Assembly (NCBI RefSeq): GCF_006716565.1
Contig: NZ_VFPG01000001.1
Coordinates: forward strand, 4,340,001-4,404,000
From: Nocardia bhagyanarayanae
Lineage (GTDB): Bacteria > Actinomycetota > Actinomycetes > Mycobacteriales > Mycobacteriaceae
DNA: 64,000 nucleotides
Reading direction: 5' to 3'
Made by a program: the position numbers and the translations under genes. Numbering within the stretch: position 1 is the stretch's first letter; every line of letters begins with the position of its first letter. Shown here in pieces: positions 31,227 through 39,827 of this stretch. The notes below the pieces were generated by a model that worked only from the letters and a program-made list of their open reading frames with translations, was not told the DNA's origin and did no database searches.

Positions 31227-31742
31227 GTGACCGACACGCGAAAGGCGATTCTGGCCGGCGGATGCTTCTGGGGCATGCAGGATCTGATTCGTAAGCAGCC
31301 GGGCGTGCTGTCGACGCTGGTCGGCTACACCGGTGGGCGCAACGATCACCCCACGTACCGGAATCATCCGGGGCACGCGGAGGCCGTGGAGATCGTCTAC
31401 GACCCGGAGCGGACCGACTATCGGACGCTGCTGGAGTTCTTCTTCCAGATCCACGATCCTTCGACGAAGGATCGGCAGGGCAACGACATCGGCACCAGCT
31501 ACCGGTCGGCGATCTTCTATCTGGACGAGGAGCAGAAGCGGACGGCGCTCGAGACCATCCTCGATGTCGACGACTCCGGGCTGTGGCCGGGCAAGGTCGT
31601 CACCGAGGTGACCCAGGCGAGCGAGTTCTGGGAGGCCGAGCCCGAGCACCAGGACTACCTGGAGCGGTACCCGGACGGGTACACCTGCCACTTCCCGCGT
31701 CCGGGCTGGAAGCTGCCGAAGCGACAGACCACGGCGCAGTGA
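31227..31742 (+). CDS. msrA: Peptide methionine-(S)-S-oxide reductase
   Basis: The 171-residue enzyme reduces Met-(S)-sulfoxide in proteins. The catalytic Cys sits in GGCFWG near the N-terminus, and GYTGG and [13 protein letters not shown] are family hallmarks. A further Cys in GYTCHF may serve as resolving residue. The GTG at 31227 is chosen because AAGGAGG lies 4-5 nt upstream; an ATG at 31206 would add 7 residues. It ends in a hairpin that also covers the end of the convergent porin gene. Confidence 0.94.
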   Translation: MTDTRKAILAGGCFWGMQDLIRKQPGVLSTLVGYTGGRNDHPTYRNHPGHAEAVEIVYDPERTDYRTLLEFFFQIHDPSTKDRQGNDIGTSYRSAIFYLDEEQKRTALETILDVDDSGLWPGKVVTEVTQASEFWEAEPEHQDYLERYPDGYTCHFPRPGWKLPKRQTTAQ

Positions 31743-31751
31743 GCCGGTGAG

Positions 31752-31792
31752 GTGTTCGGCGACTGCTAAAGGGAGATGGGGTCGCCGAACAC
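31752..31792. terminator. Inverted repeat between msrA and the porin gene
   Basis: A perfect 12-bp inverted repeat (31752-31763 with 31781-31792) separated by 17 nt overlaps the last codons of the porin gene and lies 10 bp after msrA. It could terminate both convergent transcripts. Confidence 0.5.
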
Positions 31793-32725
31793 TGCTCCGC
31801 TGTCGTCGACCTCCGGGCTTCTGGCGTACACGTAGGTGAACTGCCTGATGGTCACCGGGCCGGCGCAGTTGTTGACCGCGATGTGGTAGTCGCGGGTGAT
31901 GATCTGCACTGTCGTGTCGGGAATGATTTCTTTCGGCTCCCCGATCAAGACGTCTTTCACTTCACCGGGACTCAGGGTGAGGATGAGCACCGGACCGGGG
32001 TCCACCGCAACCTGCGGATTCACCCCTTCCAGCTCCTGCCACTGCCTCGACTGCTGGGTTTGTGCTTGGCCGGACTGCTGGGTTTGTGCTTGGCCGGATT
32101 CCTGGGTTTGCGCTTGGCCGGATTCCTGGGTTTGTGCTTGGCCGGACTGCTGGGTTCGTGCTTGGCCGGACTGCTGGGTCTGCGCCTGCGCGGACTCCCC
32201 CGAACTCGATTGTTCCTGTGTGCGCGACTGCGACTGTTCCTGTGTGCGCGACTGCGACTGTTCCTGTGTGCGTGACCGCGACTGTTCCTGCGTGCGCGAC
32301 TGCGACTGTTCCTGCGTTCGCGACTGCGACTGTTCCAAGGTATTGGCCTGCTCCTGCTCCCACCCGTACTTCGGCCGGGGCCCCTCGAACCCGACTTCCA
32401 GGGAGGATTCGACACCAACCGCTCCCTCGTCGATCTCCACCCCGCAGCCGACGGCGTAACCGGTCGTCAGCAGGCCCCCGGCCGGCCCGTCGATCCGGCC
32501 GTAGGCGACAACGCTGACCAGGGCCTCCCGGGTGGTCCCGACCATGTTCAACGGTGCGATGCGATTGACGACTTCATCGCGGGCGCCGACCATGAAACGG
32601 CCGAACACCGAGTCGAAGGTCTTCTCGTGCGGCGGAAGTTGGACGATATCCCCGTGCGCGGCCGGTGTGGGCAGCACAGCCAGCAGTGAAGCGATCAAGC
32701 TCACTTTCCGGATGAGTCGCAACAT
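31766..32725 (-). CDS. MspA-family porin with in-frame tandem repeats
   Basis: The 319-residue protein has a signal peptide (residues 1-25, cleavage near AAHG/DIV). The MspA/nocardial porin body is split in two. The N-terminal part contains VGTTREALVSVVAYGRIDGPAGG and a TGYAVGCGVEID strand. The C-terminal part has ILTLSPGEVKDVLIG, RDYHIAVNNCAGPVTIRQ and the ending SPEVDDSGAVFGDPISL, all typical of the family. Between them, about residues 122-227 hold a low-complexity segment: five copies of an 8-residue unit QSQSRTQE, then six of QAQTQ(Q/E)SG. In MspA the corresponding region forms part of the barrel and loops. The insert may be an exposed or periplasmic extension. It may no longer be a general porin. 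Confidence 0.85.
   Translation of the reverse strand: MLRLIRKVSLIASLLAVLPTPAAHGDIVQLPPHEKTFDSVFGRFMVGARDEVVNRIAPLNMVGTTREALVSVVAYGRIDGPAGGLLTTGYAVGCGVEIDEGAVGVESSLEVGFEGPRPKYGWEQEQANTLEQSQSRTQEQSQSRTQEQSRSRTQEQSQSRTQEQSQSRTQEQSSSGESAQAQTQQSGQARTQQSGQAQTQESGQAQTQESGQAQTQQSGQAQTQQSRQWQELEGVNPQVAVDPGPVLILTLSPGEVKDVLIGEPKEIIPDTTVQIITRDYHIAVNNCAGPVTIRQFTYVYARSPEVDDSGAVFGDPISL
32048..32191. repeat. 24-bp tandem repeat, six copies, in the porin gene
   Basis: Six consecutive 24-bp units (core CTGGGTTTGTGCTTGGCCGG on the plus strand) encode QAQTQ(Q/E)SG on the minus strand. Substitutions are few and the length is a multiple of three, so the frame is kept. Confidence 0.9.
32211..32330. repeat. 24-bp tandem repeat, five copies, in the porin gene
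   Basis: Five consecutive 24-bp units (core TGTTCCTGTGTGCGCGACTG on the plus strand) encode QSQSRTQE on the minus strand. They differ in sequence from the neighbouring six-copy block although both are 24 bp long. Confidence 0.9.
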
Positions 32726-32808
32726 GGTGTGGATCGTAGTTAGCGGTGAGCTATCTCTACGGTCGCAACACGCGAGCTGGGATGCCGTCCCTTGCCCCTT
32801 TGCGGATC

Positions 32809-32841
32809 TCTTAGCGTTGAGATAAATTTCTTAGCGTTGAG
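32809..32841. promoter_or_regulatory. Duplicated 13-bp motif upstream of NmrA-like gene
   Basis: TCTTAGCGTTGAG occurs at 32809-32821 and again at 32829-32841, exactly 20 bp (about two helical turns) apart, in an AT-richer stretch just before the gene at 32868. This is the pattern of a double operator for a dimeric regulator. No regulator gene adjoins it. Confidence 0.6.
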
Positions 32842-32867
32842 GTATCTGTGGATGAGGAGGTTTCGCC

Positions 32868-33509
32868 ATGCGGATAACGGTGTTCGGTGCGGCGGGGGAG
32901 GTCGGCCGCCGGGTCGTTGCCGAGGCGCTCGCCCGCGGGCACGAGGTGACGGCGGTGGTGCGCAACCCCGAACGGGCGACGGGTCTACCGGCCGGAGTCG
33001 AGGTCCGCACGGGTGACGCCGCGAACGTGAGCGATGTCGAATCCCTCAGTGCGGGACAGGATTTGGTGATCACAGCCACGCGGCCCGCACCCGGCCGGGA
33101 AACCGAGCTGCCGGAGACGACGGCGGCCATCCTCGCGGGCGTGGCGCGGACCGGGGCGCGGCTGCTGGTGGTCGGCGGCGCGGCGACGCTGCTCGTTCCC
33201 GGCGCCGAGGGGATGACCTTGCAGGAGTTGCCGGACTTCCCAGCGGAATTGCGTCCGATCGCGCAGGCTTGCGCGGAGCAGCTCGCCGTGTGCCGTGCGG
33301 CGCCGACCGCGAACTGGACCTACCTGAGCCCGCCCGCGGAGCTGCTGCCCGGCGAGCGGACCGGCGACTACCGCGTCGGCGGTGACGAACTGCTCAGCGA
33401 TCCGGACGGCATCTCCCGAATCTCCATGGAGGACTTCGCCGTCGCGCTGCTGGACGAGGCGGAGCGCCCGGCGCACGGCGGCGCCAGGTTCACCGTCGCC
33501 GCGGCGTGA
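32868..33509 (+). CDS. NmrA-like NAD(P)-binding reductase
   Basis: The 213-residue product is an atypical short-chain dehydrogenase. A Rossmann motif VFGAAGEVGRRV is at residues 5-16, VVGGAATLL near 105, and WTYLSPPAELLPG near 150 is typical of the YwnB/BVR-like subgroup. These proteins often act as redox-responsive reductases or NAD(P)H sensors. GAGGAGG precedes the ATG. It lies directly behind the duplicated 13-bp motif, so a dedicated regulator probably controls it. Confidence 0.85.
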   Translation: MRITVFGAAGEVGRRVVAEALARGHEVTAVVRNPERATGLPAGVEVRTGDAANVSDVESLSAGQDLVITATRPAPGRETELPETTAAILAGVARTGARLLVVGGAATLLVPGAEGMTLQELPDFPAELRPIAQACAEQLAVCRAAPTANWTYLSPPAELLPGERTGDYRVGGDELLSDPDGISRISMEDFAVALLDEAERPAHGGARFTVAAA

Positions 33510-33600
33510 GAAGCGGTGCCGAGGCCCCGACCGCCCGGCACCGAAAGCCGTATAAGCGGTGCCGGGCCAGAACGACCTCGGCACCGAATTCGCCTGCGCC

Positions 33601-33872
33601 TCAGTGGTGACCGGGCCGGGGCAGCGGCTTGCCGTCGGGGCCGAGCGGCGCGGGCACGGGCTGCTGTTGGCATCGAGCGGTGGTGGCAGCGGCTTGCCGT
33701 CCGCGCTCAGCGGCGGGGGCAGCGGCTTGTCATCCGCACCCAGCGGGGGCGGCGGGCAGCCGTTGCCCGGGTGCGACGGGTCGTGGTCGAAGTGCGCCGC
33801 AGGCAGCGGGTGGGTCACCGGTTCGGCCGCGGCCGGGGCGGCGGTGATCGCGCCGGAGACTATCCCGTGAGC
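33601..33872 (-). pseudogene. Frameshifted Pro-rich secreted-protein remnant
   Basis: The frame begins without a start codon just after a stop and first encodes what looks like the end of a signal peptide (GIVSGAITAAPAAAEP). It then runs HFDHDPSHPGNGC and repeats of the type PL(S/G)ADxKPLPPP. Near 33661-33663 the repeat pattern shifts to another frame: it continues as PVPAPLGPDGKPLPRPGHH and stops at 33601. A 1-nt deletion (or 2-nt insertion) explains the change. The gene thus appears to lack its N-terminus and to be broken internally, unless the sequence has an error. GTG 33818 is the only usable start. Confidence 0.6.
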
Positions 33873-34249
33873 TCACGGATCCGCGCGGCGAACTCGGCGT
33901 CGGTGCGCTCGAAGGTCTGGCGGATGACGCCGAACAACGCTTGGATCTCGCCGACCACCGCGATGTACTCGCCGAGAGTGTCGTAGGCGCTGCCCGGTCC
34001 GCCGAAAGCCTTCTCCCGGAACAACTCCACCAGCTCGATCGCCGACCAGAGCCGAGGATTGTCCTCGCCGAGCCCCCAGCCGCCGAGTTCGCCGAGCGCC
34101 CGTGCGTCGTGCTGCGCGGTCGTCAGCGCGTCGACCAGCTCCCGGCACGCGCGGTCCAGGTCGAGGAAGACCTCTGGTTCCAGACGCACGTGTAGCGCAC
34201 CGGCTTCGGCGGCGTCGATGAATGCCCCGAACGGGCTTGCCACGGCCAT
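33860..34249 (-). CDS. Small helical hypothetical protein
   Basis: The 129-residue, almost entirely helical, acidic protein has no signal peptide. Its helix pattern (FLDLDRACRELVDALTTAQ, then ELVELFREKAFGGPGSAYD and IQALFGVIRQTFERTDAEFA) recalls ESX/WXG100-associated proteins of actinobacteria, but the WXG turn is absent, so this is only a suggestion. The ATG at 34249 has GGAAGGGG 8 nt upstream; GTG 34267 is an alternative. It is followed by the broken Pro-rich gene, which may once have been a secreted partner. Confidence 0.68.
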   Translation of the reverse strand: MAVASPFGAFIDAAEAGALHVRLEPEVFLDLDRACRELVDALTTAQHDARALGELGGWGLGEDNPRLWSAIELVELFREKAFGGPGSAYDTLGEYIAVVGEIQALFGVIRQTFERTDAEFAARIRELTG

Positions 34250-34354
34250 AGCGGTCGCCCCTTCCACTGATTCCGTCGATGATTCAGACGCGCGGGCAAC
34301 GGAACCGGTTCCATCGAAACATGGATCCGCCTCGGCGATACGGAAAACAGCGGG

Positions 34355-35239
34355 TCAGTCGGTGTCGTGAGCGATGATCAGCGGGCAGTTCGCGGAGAGC
34401 ACCAGCGACTGACTGGTCGAGCCGAACACCATACTGGCGAATCCGCCGCGTCCCCTGGTGCCGACCACGAGCAACTGCGCCTCCTCGGAACGTTCGCGCA
34501 GCACCCGCTCCGGCCGATCCTTGACCACCTCCCGGTGGATGCCGACGCCGGGATAGCGCTCCTGCCAACCCGCCAGGCTCTCGGCCAACACGTAGTGCAA
34601 GTCGGCGGCGGTCGCGTCCGGTTCGACGCCGTAGCGTTCCGGCAGCTCGACCCCGGTCCAGACGTGCAGCGCGACGAGGTCGACCTCCCGCGCCGCCGCC
34701 TCGGCCAGCGCGATGCCGATCGCGGGCTCGCTCACCTCGGTGCCGTCCACGCCCACGATCACCGGCCGCGCGCGCAGCCGCGGTGAGAGCTCGATGCCCT
34801 CGCGCACGACCGCGACGGGGCAGTGCGCGCGCCGAGCCAGCGCCGAGCTGACCGAACCGAGCAGCGCCCGCCGCAGGGTCCCGCGCGCCCTGGTGCCGAC
34901 GACGACCATCCGCGCGCCTTCCGTGCGTTCGAGCAGGCTCGGCGTGGTGACCGCCTGCACCAGCTCGGTGCGCACCTCGACACCGCCGAATTCCGCCGCC
35001 GCCGTCTCGGCCTCCTTGGCCGCGGTATCGAGCAGCGTGCGGCCGTGCTCGGTGAGCCGCGCGTAATCGACCGCGGTGAGCGGCTCCGTCGCGCCGGGAC
35101 CGTAGTCGGCGACCACGTCGACGATGTGCAGCAGGTGCACCGGCGCTCGATGACGCGCGGCCGTCTGCGCCGCCCAGATCACCGCCGCCGTCGACCCCGC
35201 GGAACCGTCAACGCCCACCAGGACCGCCGGACTCGCCAT
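34355..35239 (-). CDS. Universal stress protein, tandem UspA domains
   Basis: The 294-residue product contains two Usp domains. The first starts VLVGVDGSAGSTAAVIWA and ends with VVVGTRARGTLRRALLGSVS; the second starts PVIVGVDGTEVSEPAIG and ends VVGTRGRGGFASMVFGSTSQSLV. Both G-2x-G-9x-G(S/T) ATP-binding motifs are intact, as in the ATP-binding mycobacterial Usp proteins. Many relatives belong to dormancy (DosR) regulons, but no regulator site was identified here. Confidence 0.93.
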   Translation of the reverse strand: MASPAVLVGVDGSAGSTAAVIWAAQTAARHRAPVHLLHIVDVVADYGPGATEPLTAVDYARLTEHGRTLLDTAAKEAETAAAEFGGVEVRTELVQAVTTPSLLERTEGARMVVVGTRARGTLRRALLGSVSSALARRAHCPVAVVREGIELSPRLRARPVIVGVDGTEVSEPAIGIALAEAAAREVDLVALHVWTGVELPERYGVEPDATAADLHYVLAESLAGWQERYPGVGIHREVVKDRPERVLRERSEEAQLLVVGTRGRGGFASMVFGSTSQSLVLSANCPLIIAHDTD

Positions 35240-35355
35240 GACCGTCTCCTCTCGCGTGCCGCGCTTGCCTGCCCTCGAGAAAGCTCCGGTGGATCGGTCC
35301 ACCTCCCGCGACGATACCGTTTGCGATGGTCGGAATTCCGGTGCCGAGAGCGCGC

Positions 35356-37482
35356 TCAGGAGGTCGTGGCCGCGGGCTCCCCGGTCTTCTCCACCACGGT
35401 GGCGACGTGGCGGCGCGGACGCTTGCCGCCCGGCACCCACCAGTTGGCCTCGCCCATCAGCTGCACGAGCGCGGGAACGAGCAGCATCCGCACCAGGGTC
35501 GCGTCGATGACGAGGGCGACGATCATGCCGAGACCGAGGAACCGCATCGGCGTCAGCGGCGAGAGCGTGAACGCGCCGGTGACCAGGACGAGCAGCACGG
35601 CGGCCGCCGTGATGACGCGCGCGGTCTTGACCGTGCCGACGCGCACCGCCTCGGCGGTGTCCGCGCCCGCGTTGTGCGCCTCGACCATCCGCGAGAGCAG
35701 GAACACCTCGTAGTCGGTGGACAACCCGAAGACCACCGCGATGATCAGCACCAGCATGCCCGCGGCGATCGGCCCGACGCTGACGCCGAGCGGACCGGCG
35801 AGGTGGCCGTCGGCGAAGATCCAGGTGAGCACGCCGAAGGTGGCGGCGAGACTGAGGAACGCCATACCGATGGCCTTGAGCGGCAACATGATCGATCGGA
35901 AGGCGGCGAGCAACAGGCACATGGTCGCCAACACCATGGCGAGCACCATCAGCGGCATCCGCGCCACGATGGAGTCGACGCTGTCGCGGGTGGCGGCGGT
36001 GTCGCCGCCGACCCGGATCACGGTGTCCGGCGGGGGTTCCAGCGCGCGGATGTCGAGCACCGTCGCCGTGGCGGCCTCGCTGCGGTCGGTGGCGGTCAGG
36101 AAGACGTGCAGCACCACGAAATCCTCGGCACGCCCGACCTGCAACACCGAGCGCACGCCGGGCACCGCGCCGAGCGCGCGCAGCGTCTCGTCGACCGCGG
36201 CCGCGTTGGGGACCGAGCCGTCCACCCCGCGCAGCACCGCGGTGACACCGCTGCTCGCGGCGGGGAATTCGGCGGTGAGCCGTTCGACCGTCTCGCGCAT
36301 CGCGTGGCCTTCGGGCAGTGCCCGGTGATCGATGTCGCCGAGCCGGATGCCGCTGAGCGGCGCGGCCAGCGCGAGCAATACCGCGCCCACCGCGATCGTG
36401 ACCACACCGGGCCTGCGCAGCACGGCGCCGACGACGCGACCCCAGAACCGTTCGGTGCGTTCGGATGTCCGCGCGCGACCAATGCGGGGACCGAACAGGG
36501 CGAGCATCGCGGGCAGCACGGTCAGCGAGAGCGCGGCGGCCAGCGCGACGGCCGCGATGGCGCCGAAACCCAAGGAGCGCAACACCGCCTGCGGGAAGAC
36601 GAAGGTTCCCGCGAAGGCGCAGATCAGCAGTAGCGCGGAGAACGCGACGGTGCGGCCCGCTGTCGCGCACGTGCGTTCGATCGCCCTCGGCACGTCGCCT
36701 CCGTCGGCCATCTCCTCGCGGAACCGATTGACCAGGAACAGCCCGTAGTCGATCGCCATGCCGAGCCCGAGCAGCGAGGCGATGTTGACCGCGAAGGTGC
36801 TCACCTCGGTCAGCTCGCTCAGCACCCGGATCGCGCCCATCGCGCCGGCGACCGCGAGCATGCCGACCACGACGGGCAGCGAGGCCGCCGCGACCCCGCC
36901 GAACACCAGCACCAGCACGAGCAGCGTCACCGGCAGCGAGATCGACTCCGCCACCAGCAGATCCCGCTGCGACTGGGCGGTGATCCCGGTCGACACCGCG
37001 CTGTAGCCGGACAGCTCGGTCTCGATGCCGGGAACACGCAGCGCCGCTTCGAGTTTCGGATAGGCGGCGACCCGCTCGGTGTCGTCGCCCGCGGTGAACA
37101 CCACCGCGAGCGCCTGCCGTTCGTCGGGGGAACGCAGGAAGGTGGTGCGCGGCGGGACGCTGTTCCAATAGCTTTCGACCGGCCGCGCCAGCAGCGCGGG
37201 ATCGATGGCGGCGATCGCCGCGCGCACCCGCGGCCCGATGTCGGCGAGCGTCTGGCCCTCCGGGGCCGTGTAGATCGCCACCACGTCGGGATTCTGCGGG
37301 CCGAAGTGCTCGGTGACGAGCCGGTCGACCAGCGCGGACTCGCTGTTCGGGTCGATGAACCCGCCCGCGCTGAGCTGCTCGGCCGCGCCCGCCCCGAACA
37401 ACCCGCACAAACCCATGACTACCACCGCGACGGCGAGCACCGTGCGCGGCCGCGCCATCACGAACCTGGCCCACGCGATCAT
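35356..37482 (-). CDS. MMPL/RND-family lipid transporter
   Basis: The 708-residue membrane protein has the duplicated MMPL layout: membrane helix, periplasmic domain and five helices, repeated twice. Proton-relay Asp-containing helices are visible as GLGMAIDYGLFLVNRF and VFGLSTDYEVFLLSRM. MMPL proteins export lipids or glycolipids across the inner membrane of mycolata. The ATG at 37482 begins MIAWARFVMARPRTV, the usual N-terminus. It is the last gene of the nlt-containing operon, 86 bp after the acyltransferase, so export of the operon's lipid product is an attractive inference. Confidence 0.9.
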   Translation of the reverse strand: MIAWARFVMARPRTVLAVAVVVMGLCGLFGAGAAEQLSAGGFIDPNSESALVDRLVTEHFGPQNPDVVAIYTAPEGQTLADIGPRVRAAIAAIDPALLARPVESYWNSVPPRTTFLRSPDERQALAVVFTAGDDTERVAAYPKLEAALRVPGIETELSGYSAVSTGITAQSQRDLLVAESISLPVTLLVLVLVFGGVAAASLPVVVGMLAVAGAMGAIRVLSELTEVSTFAVNIASLLGLGMAIDYGLFLVNRFREEMADGGDVPRAIERTCATAGRTVAFSALLLICAFAGTFVFPQAVLRSLGFGAIAAVALAAALSLTVLPAMLALFGPRIGRARTSERTERFWGRVVGAVLRRPGVVTIAVGAVLLALAAPLSGIRLGDIDHRALPEGHAMRETVERLTAEFPAASSGVTAVLRGVDGSVPNAAAVDETLRALGAVPGVRSVLQVGRAEDFVVLHVFLTATDRSEAATATVLDIRALEPPPDTVIRVGGDTAATRDSVDSIVARMPLMVLAMVLATMCLLLAAFRSIMLPLKAIGMAFLSLAATFGVLTWIFADGHLAGPLGVSVGPIAAGMLVLIIAVVFGLSTDYEVFLLSRMVEAHNAGADTAEAVRVGTVKTARVITAAAVLLVLVTGAFTLSPLTPMRFLGLGMIVALVIDATLVRMLLVPALVQLMGEANWWVPGGKRPRRHVATVVEKTGEPAATTS

Positions 37483-37568
37483 CGCGGACCGGCCGAACGG
37501 TCGTCCCCCGTGGTCGGATCGATCATCGGAATCTCCTGTGCCGCAGTGGTTGTGCCGTGAAGACCGGG

Positions 37569-38762
37569 TCAGCGCGCGGCGGACGCGGCGAGCTCGCGTT
37601 CCAACGTCGACACGAGGCGATCCAGCAGCGCCTCGAGCCGTGGCTCGACCCCCGCGCCGTTGCGGCACGACACCGTGATCTCCAGCCGTCCCGCCGATTC
37701 GACGATGCCGAACAGCAGCGGCATCATCCCGCTGTGCTGCGGAAGCACCCGAATGCTCACCGGTGTGAAGCCGGGCACCGCCATCTCGGTCAAATCGAAG
37801 ACGCCCAAGTGGGACACGGTGGCGGACACCAAGTTCCGGCCGAGCCGCGCGCCGACCCAGTTGCCCGCGCGCAGCACCGCGCGGACCACCGCGGGCGGGA
37901 ACGCGGTGAGCCCGCCGTTGTCCATCTGGTTCAGTTCGCGGTTCTCCTTCAAGCCCGCGCGCAACTGGTCGTTCACCGATTCCCAGGTGTCGCCGGGGGT
38001 GACGTCGAGGAACAGCGGAAGCGCCAGATTGGCGGTGGACCGCAGTGCGGGGTCGTGCCTGCGCAGATCGACCGGAATCATGAAGCGCGACTTGGCTTGC
38101 GCCGCGTCGGCCAGCACGGCGGCGACCCGCGCGACGATGCCCCTACCGGTCGCCGCGACGGTACGGTGCCGCAGCAACCAGGGCGACTCGCCGGGATCCT
38201 GTGCACCCCGCCCGGCCGCCGAGGGATAGATCGGCAGCAGGACCGAGGGCTTGCCGGGTGCGCCGATGCGCGCGACCAGTTCCGCGTCCGCGACCGGGTC
38301 GGGCGCGCCGAACGGCTCGACGCCGCGCAGCGCGCGGAAGACGTCGTCCACCCACATGCGCACACCCATGCCGTCCATCACGCCGTGGAACACGCGGAAG
38401 ACGATGGTCACCGGATCCGCGGTGAGCAGCAGGACCTCGCACGTGCGGTCGGGCGTCGGACCGATCGGGCTGTTGAGGACGGGGTCGTTCTCCAGTCCGG
38501 GATAGGTCAGCGAGTGACCCGCGACGACCCGCACGGTGGCCGCGACGCCGGTGTCCACCCACTCGGCTCCGTCGCGGACCAGCCGGGAGCCGGGGTTGGC
38601 CGCCGAGGCCACGTCGACCGCGCGCTGCAGGTCGGCGGGGTCCAGCGTGCCCTGCCCGTGCACCGCCAGCTGCATCAGGAACGGCGGAGCCAGTTCCCTC
38701 GTGGCGAAGTACAGGCGCTCGGTCGGGGTGATGCGACGGCGAAAGGTGGTCTCGCTGCTCAT
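37569..38762 (-). CDS. Condensation-domain-type acyltransferase (PapA/WES-like)
   Basis: The 397-residue protein has the two-lobed CoA-dependent acyltransferase fold. The catalytic motif HHxxxDG is present as FHGVMDG (His126, Asp130), with the first His replaced by Phe, which is tolerated in the family. A later RFMIPVDLRRH region matches the structural DFGWG/N-terminal-lobe bridging segment of such enzymes only loosely. It lies 21 bp after the nltD-like reductase and before the MMPL gene. It may esterify a hydroxyl of the operon's product or load it for export; substrate unknown. Confidence 0.78.
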   Translation of the reverse strand: MSSETTFRRRITPTERLYFATRELAPPFLMQLAVHGQGTLDPADLQRAVDVASAANPGSRLVRDGAEWVDTGVAATVRVVAGHSLTYPGLENDPVLNSPIGPTPDRTCEVLLLTADPVTIVFRVFHGVMDGMGVRMWVDDVFRALRGVEPFGAPDPVADAELVARIGAPGKPSVLLPIYPSAAGRGAQDPGESPWLLRHRTVAATGRGIVARVAAVLADAAQAKSRFMIPVDLRRHDPALRSTANLALPLFLDVTPGDTWESVNDQLRAGLKENRELNQMDNGGLTAFPPAVVRAVLRAGNWVGARLGRNLVSATVSHLGVFDLTEMAVPGFTPVSIRVLPQHSGMMPLLFGIVESAGRLEITVSCRNGAGVEPRLEALLDRLVSTLERELAASAAR

Positions 38763-38783
38763 GATTGCCTCCGGGATCGCGGG

Positions 38784-39827
38784 TCAGCGCAAATGTCTGG
38801 TCAGTTCGCGGACGCCCCCCTGAGTGTCGAGCCAGGCGAGGAAGCTCGCCAGCCCCGTCGCCCGATCCACGATCGGGCGGTAGCCGAAATCGCGGGTGGC
38901 CGCGCCGGTGTCGTAGGTCGCCGAGCGGGTCATCAGCGCCACCGCGTAGCGGGACAGCGGCGGCGACCAGCGAGTGGACACCGCGGGAATCCGCCAGACC
39001 GCCTCGATCACGGCCACCACCGCGTCGAGCACCCGGCGGTTCGGCTGCCTGGTCGGCGGCTGGTAGCCGAGCTCGGTGGCGACCTGCCCGAGGAACTGCC
39101 ACACGTTCGTCTTCTCGGCGTCGGCGATGAAATACGGCTTGCCGCCGACGTTCTCGGTGGCAAGCGCCAGCACGACGGCCTCGACGATGTTGTCGACGTG
39201 GCACAGCGAGGCGTACACCTCACGCCCGAACGACAGGTCGGGCAGCCTGCCTTCGGCGGTGCGCCCGAGCAGCCGCACGATCGGCCCCGACCGGTCGCCC
39301 GCGCCCCAGATCGCCCTCGGTCGCAGCGCGCAGGTGGTGAAACCCGGTGCGTTCGCGGCGAGTACGGCGCGTTCGGCCGCGGCCTTGGTCTCGGAGTAGA
39401 GATTCAGGTAGCGGCGCGGGTAGGGGAGGGACTCGTCGACGTCGAGCAGGTCGCCGCCGTGGTAGTCCATCATCGCGCTCGGGCTGGAGATGAACACGAA
39501 CCGCGACGCCCCGCCCCGCTTGGCCGCGTCGAGCAGCCGCTGGGTGGCGCGGACGTTCTCCTCCCAGAACTGTTCGCGGGTGCCGCGTTCGTCGACGCGC
39601 GCCGCGCTGTGCACGACCGCATCGATGCCGCCGGTCGCCTCCACCAGCGACGGCGCGTCGGTGAGATCGCCGTAGACGATCTCCACACGCTCTCGCGCGT
39701 CGCCGAGATCGTTCAGATTACTGGTGCGGCGCACCAGGATTCGCACGTCGTGCGCTCCGTCGGCCACCAGCCGCCGCACGAGTGCGCCGCCGAGGAAACC
39801 CGACGCCCCGGTCACGAGAATCTTCAT
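38784..39827 (-). CDS. nltD: 3beta-HSD-like NAD(P)-dependent reductase (OleD/NltD-like)
   Basis: The 347-residue extended SDR has the N-terminal TGASGFLGG, SAARVDE, and the catalytic YSETKAAAE. In OleABCD and nocardiolactone pathways this enzyme reduces the 2-alkyl-3-ketoacid made by the ketoacyl synthase to the 2-alkyl-3-hydroxyacid, the substrate of the beta-lactone synthetase. Its placement with the two KSIII genes and the ligase supports this over a steroid role. The ATG at 39827 overlaps the membrane-protein stop (ATGA). Confidence 0.88.
   Translation of the reverse strand: MKILVTGASGFLGGALVRRLVADGAHDVRILVRRTSNLNDLGDARERVEIVYGDLTDAPSLVEATGGIDAVVHSAARVDERGTREQFWEENVRATQRLLDAAKRGGASRFVFISSPSAMMDYHGGDLLDVDESLPYPRRYLNLYSETKAAAERAVLAANAPGFTTCALRPRAIWGAGDRSGPIVRLLGRTAEGRLPDLSFGREVYASLCHVDNIVEAVVLALATENVGGKPYFIADAEKTNVWQFLGQVATELGYQPPTRQPNRRVLDAVVAVIEAVWRIPAVSTRWSPPLSRYAVALMTRSATYDTGAATRDFGYRPIVDRATGLASFLAWLDTQGGVRELTRHLR

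Noticed and set aside
32048..32330. Possible CRISPR array
   Set aside because: The 24-bp units are directly adjacent without spacers, keep a reading frame and lie inside a porin gene.
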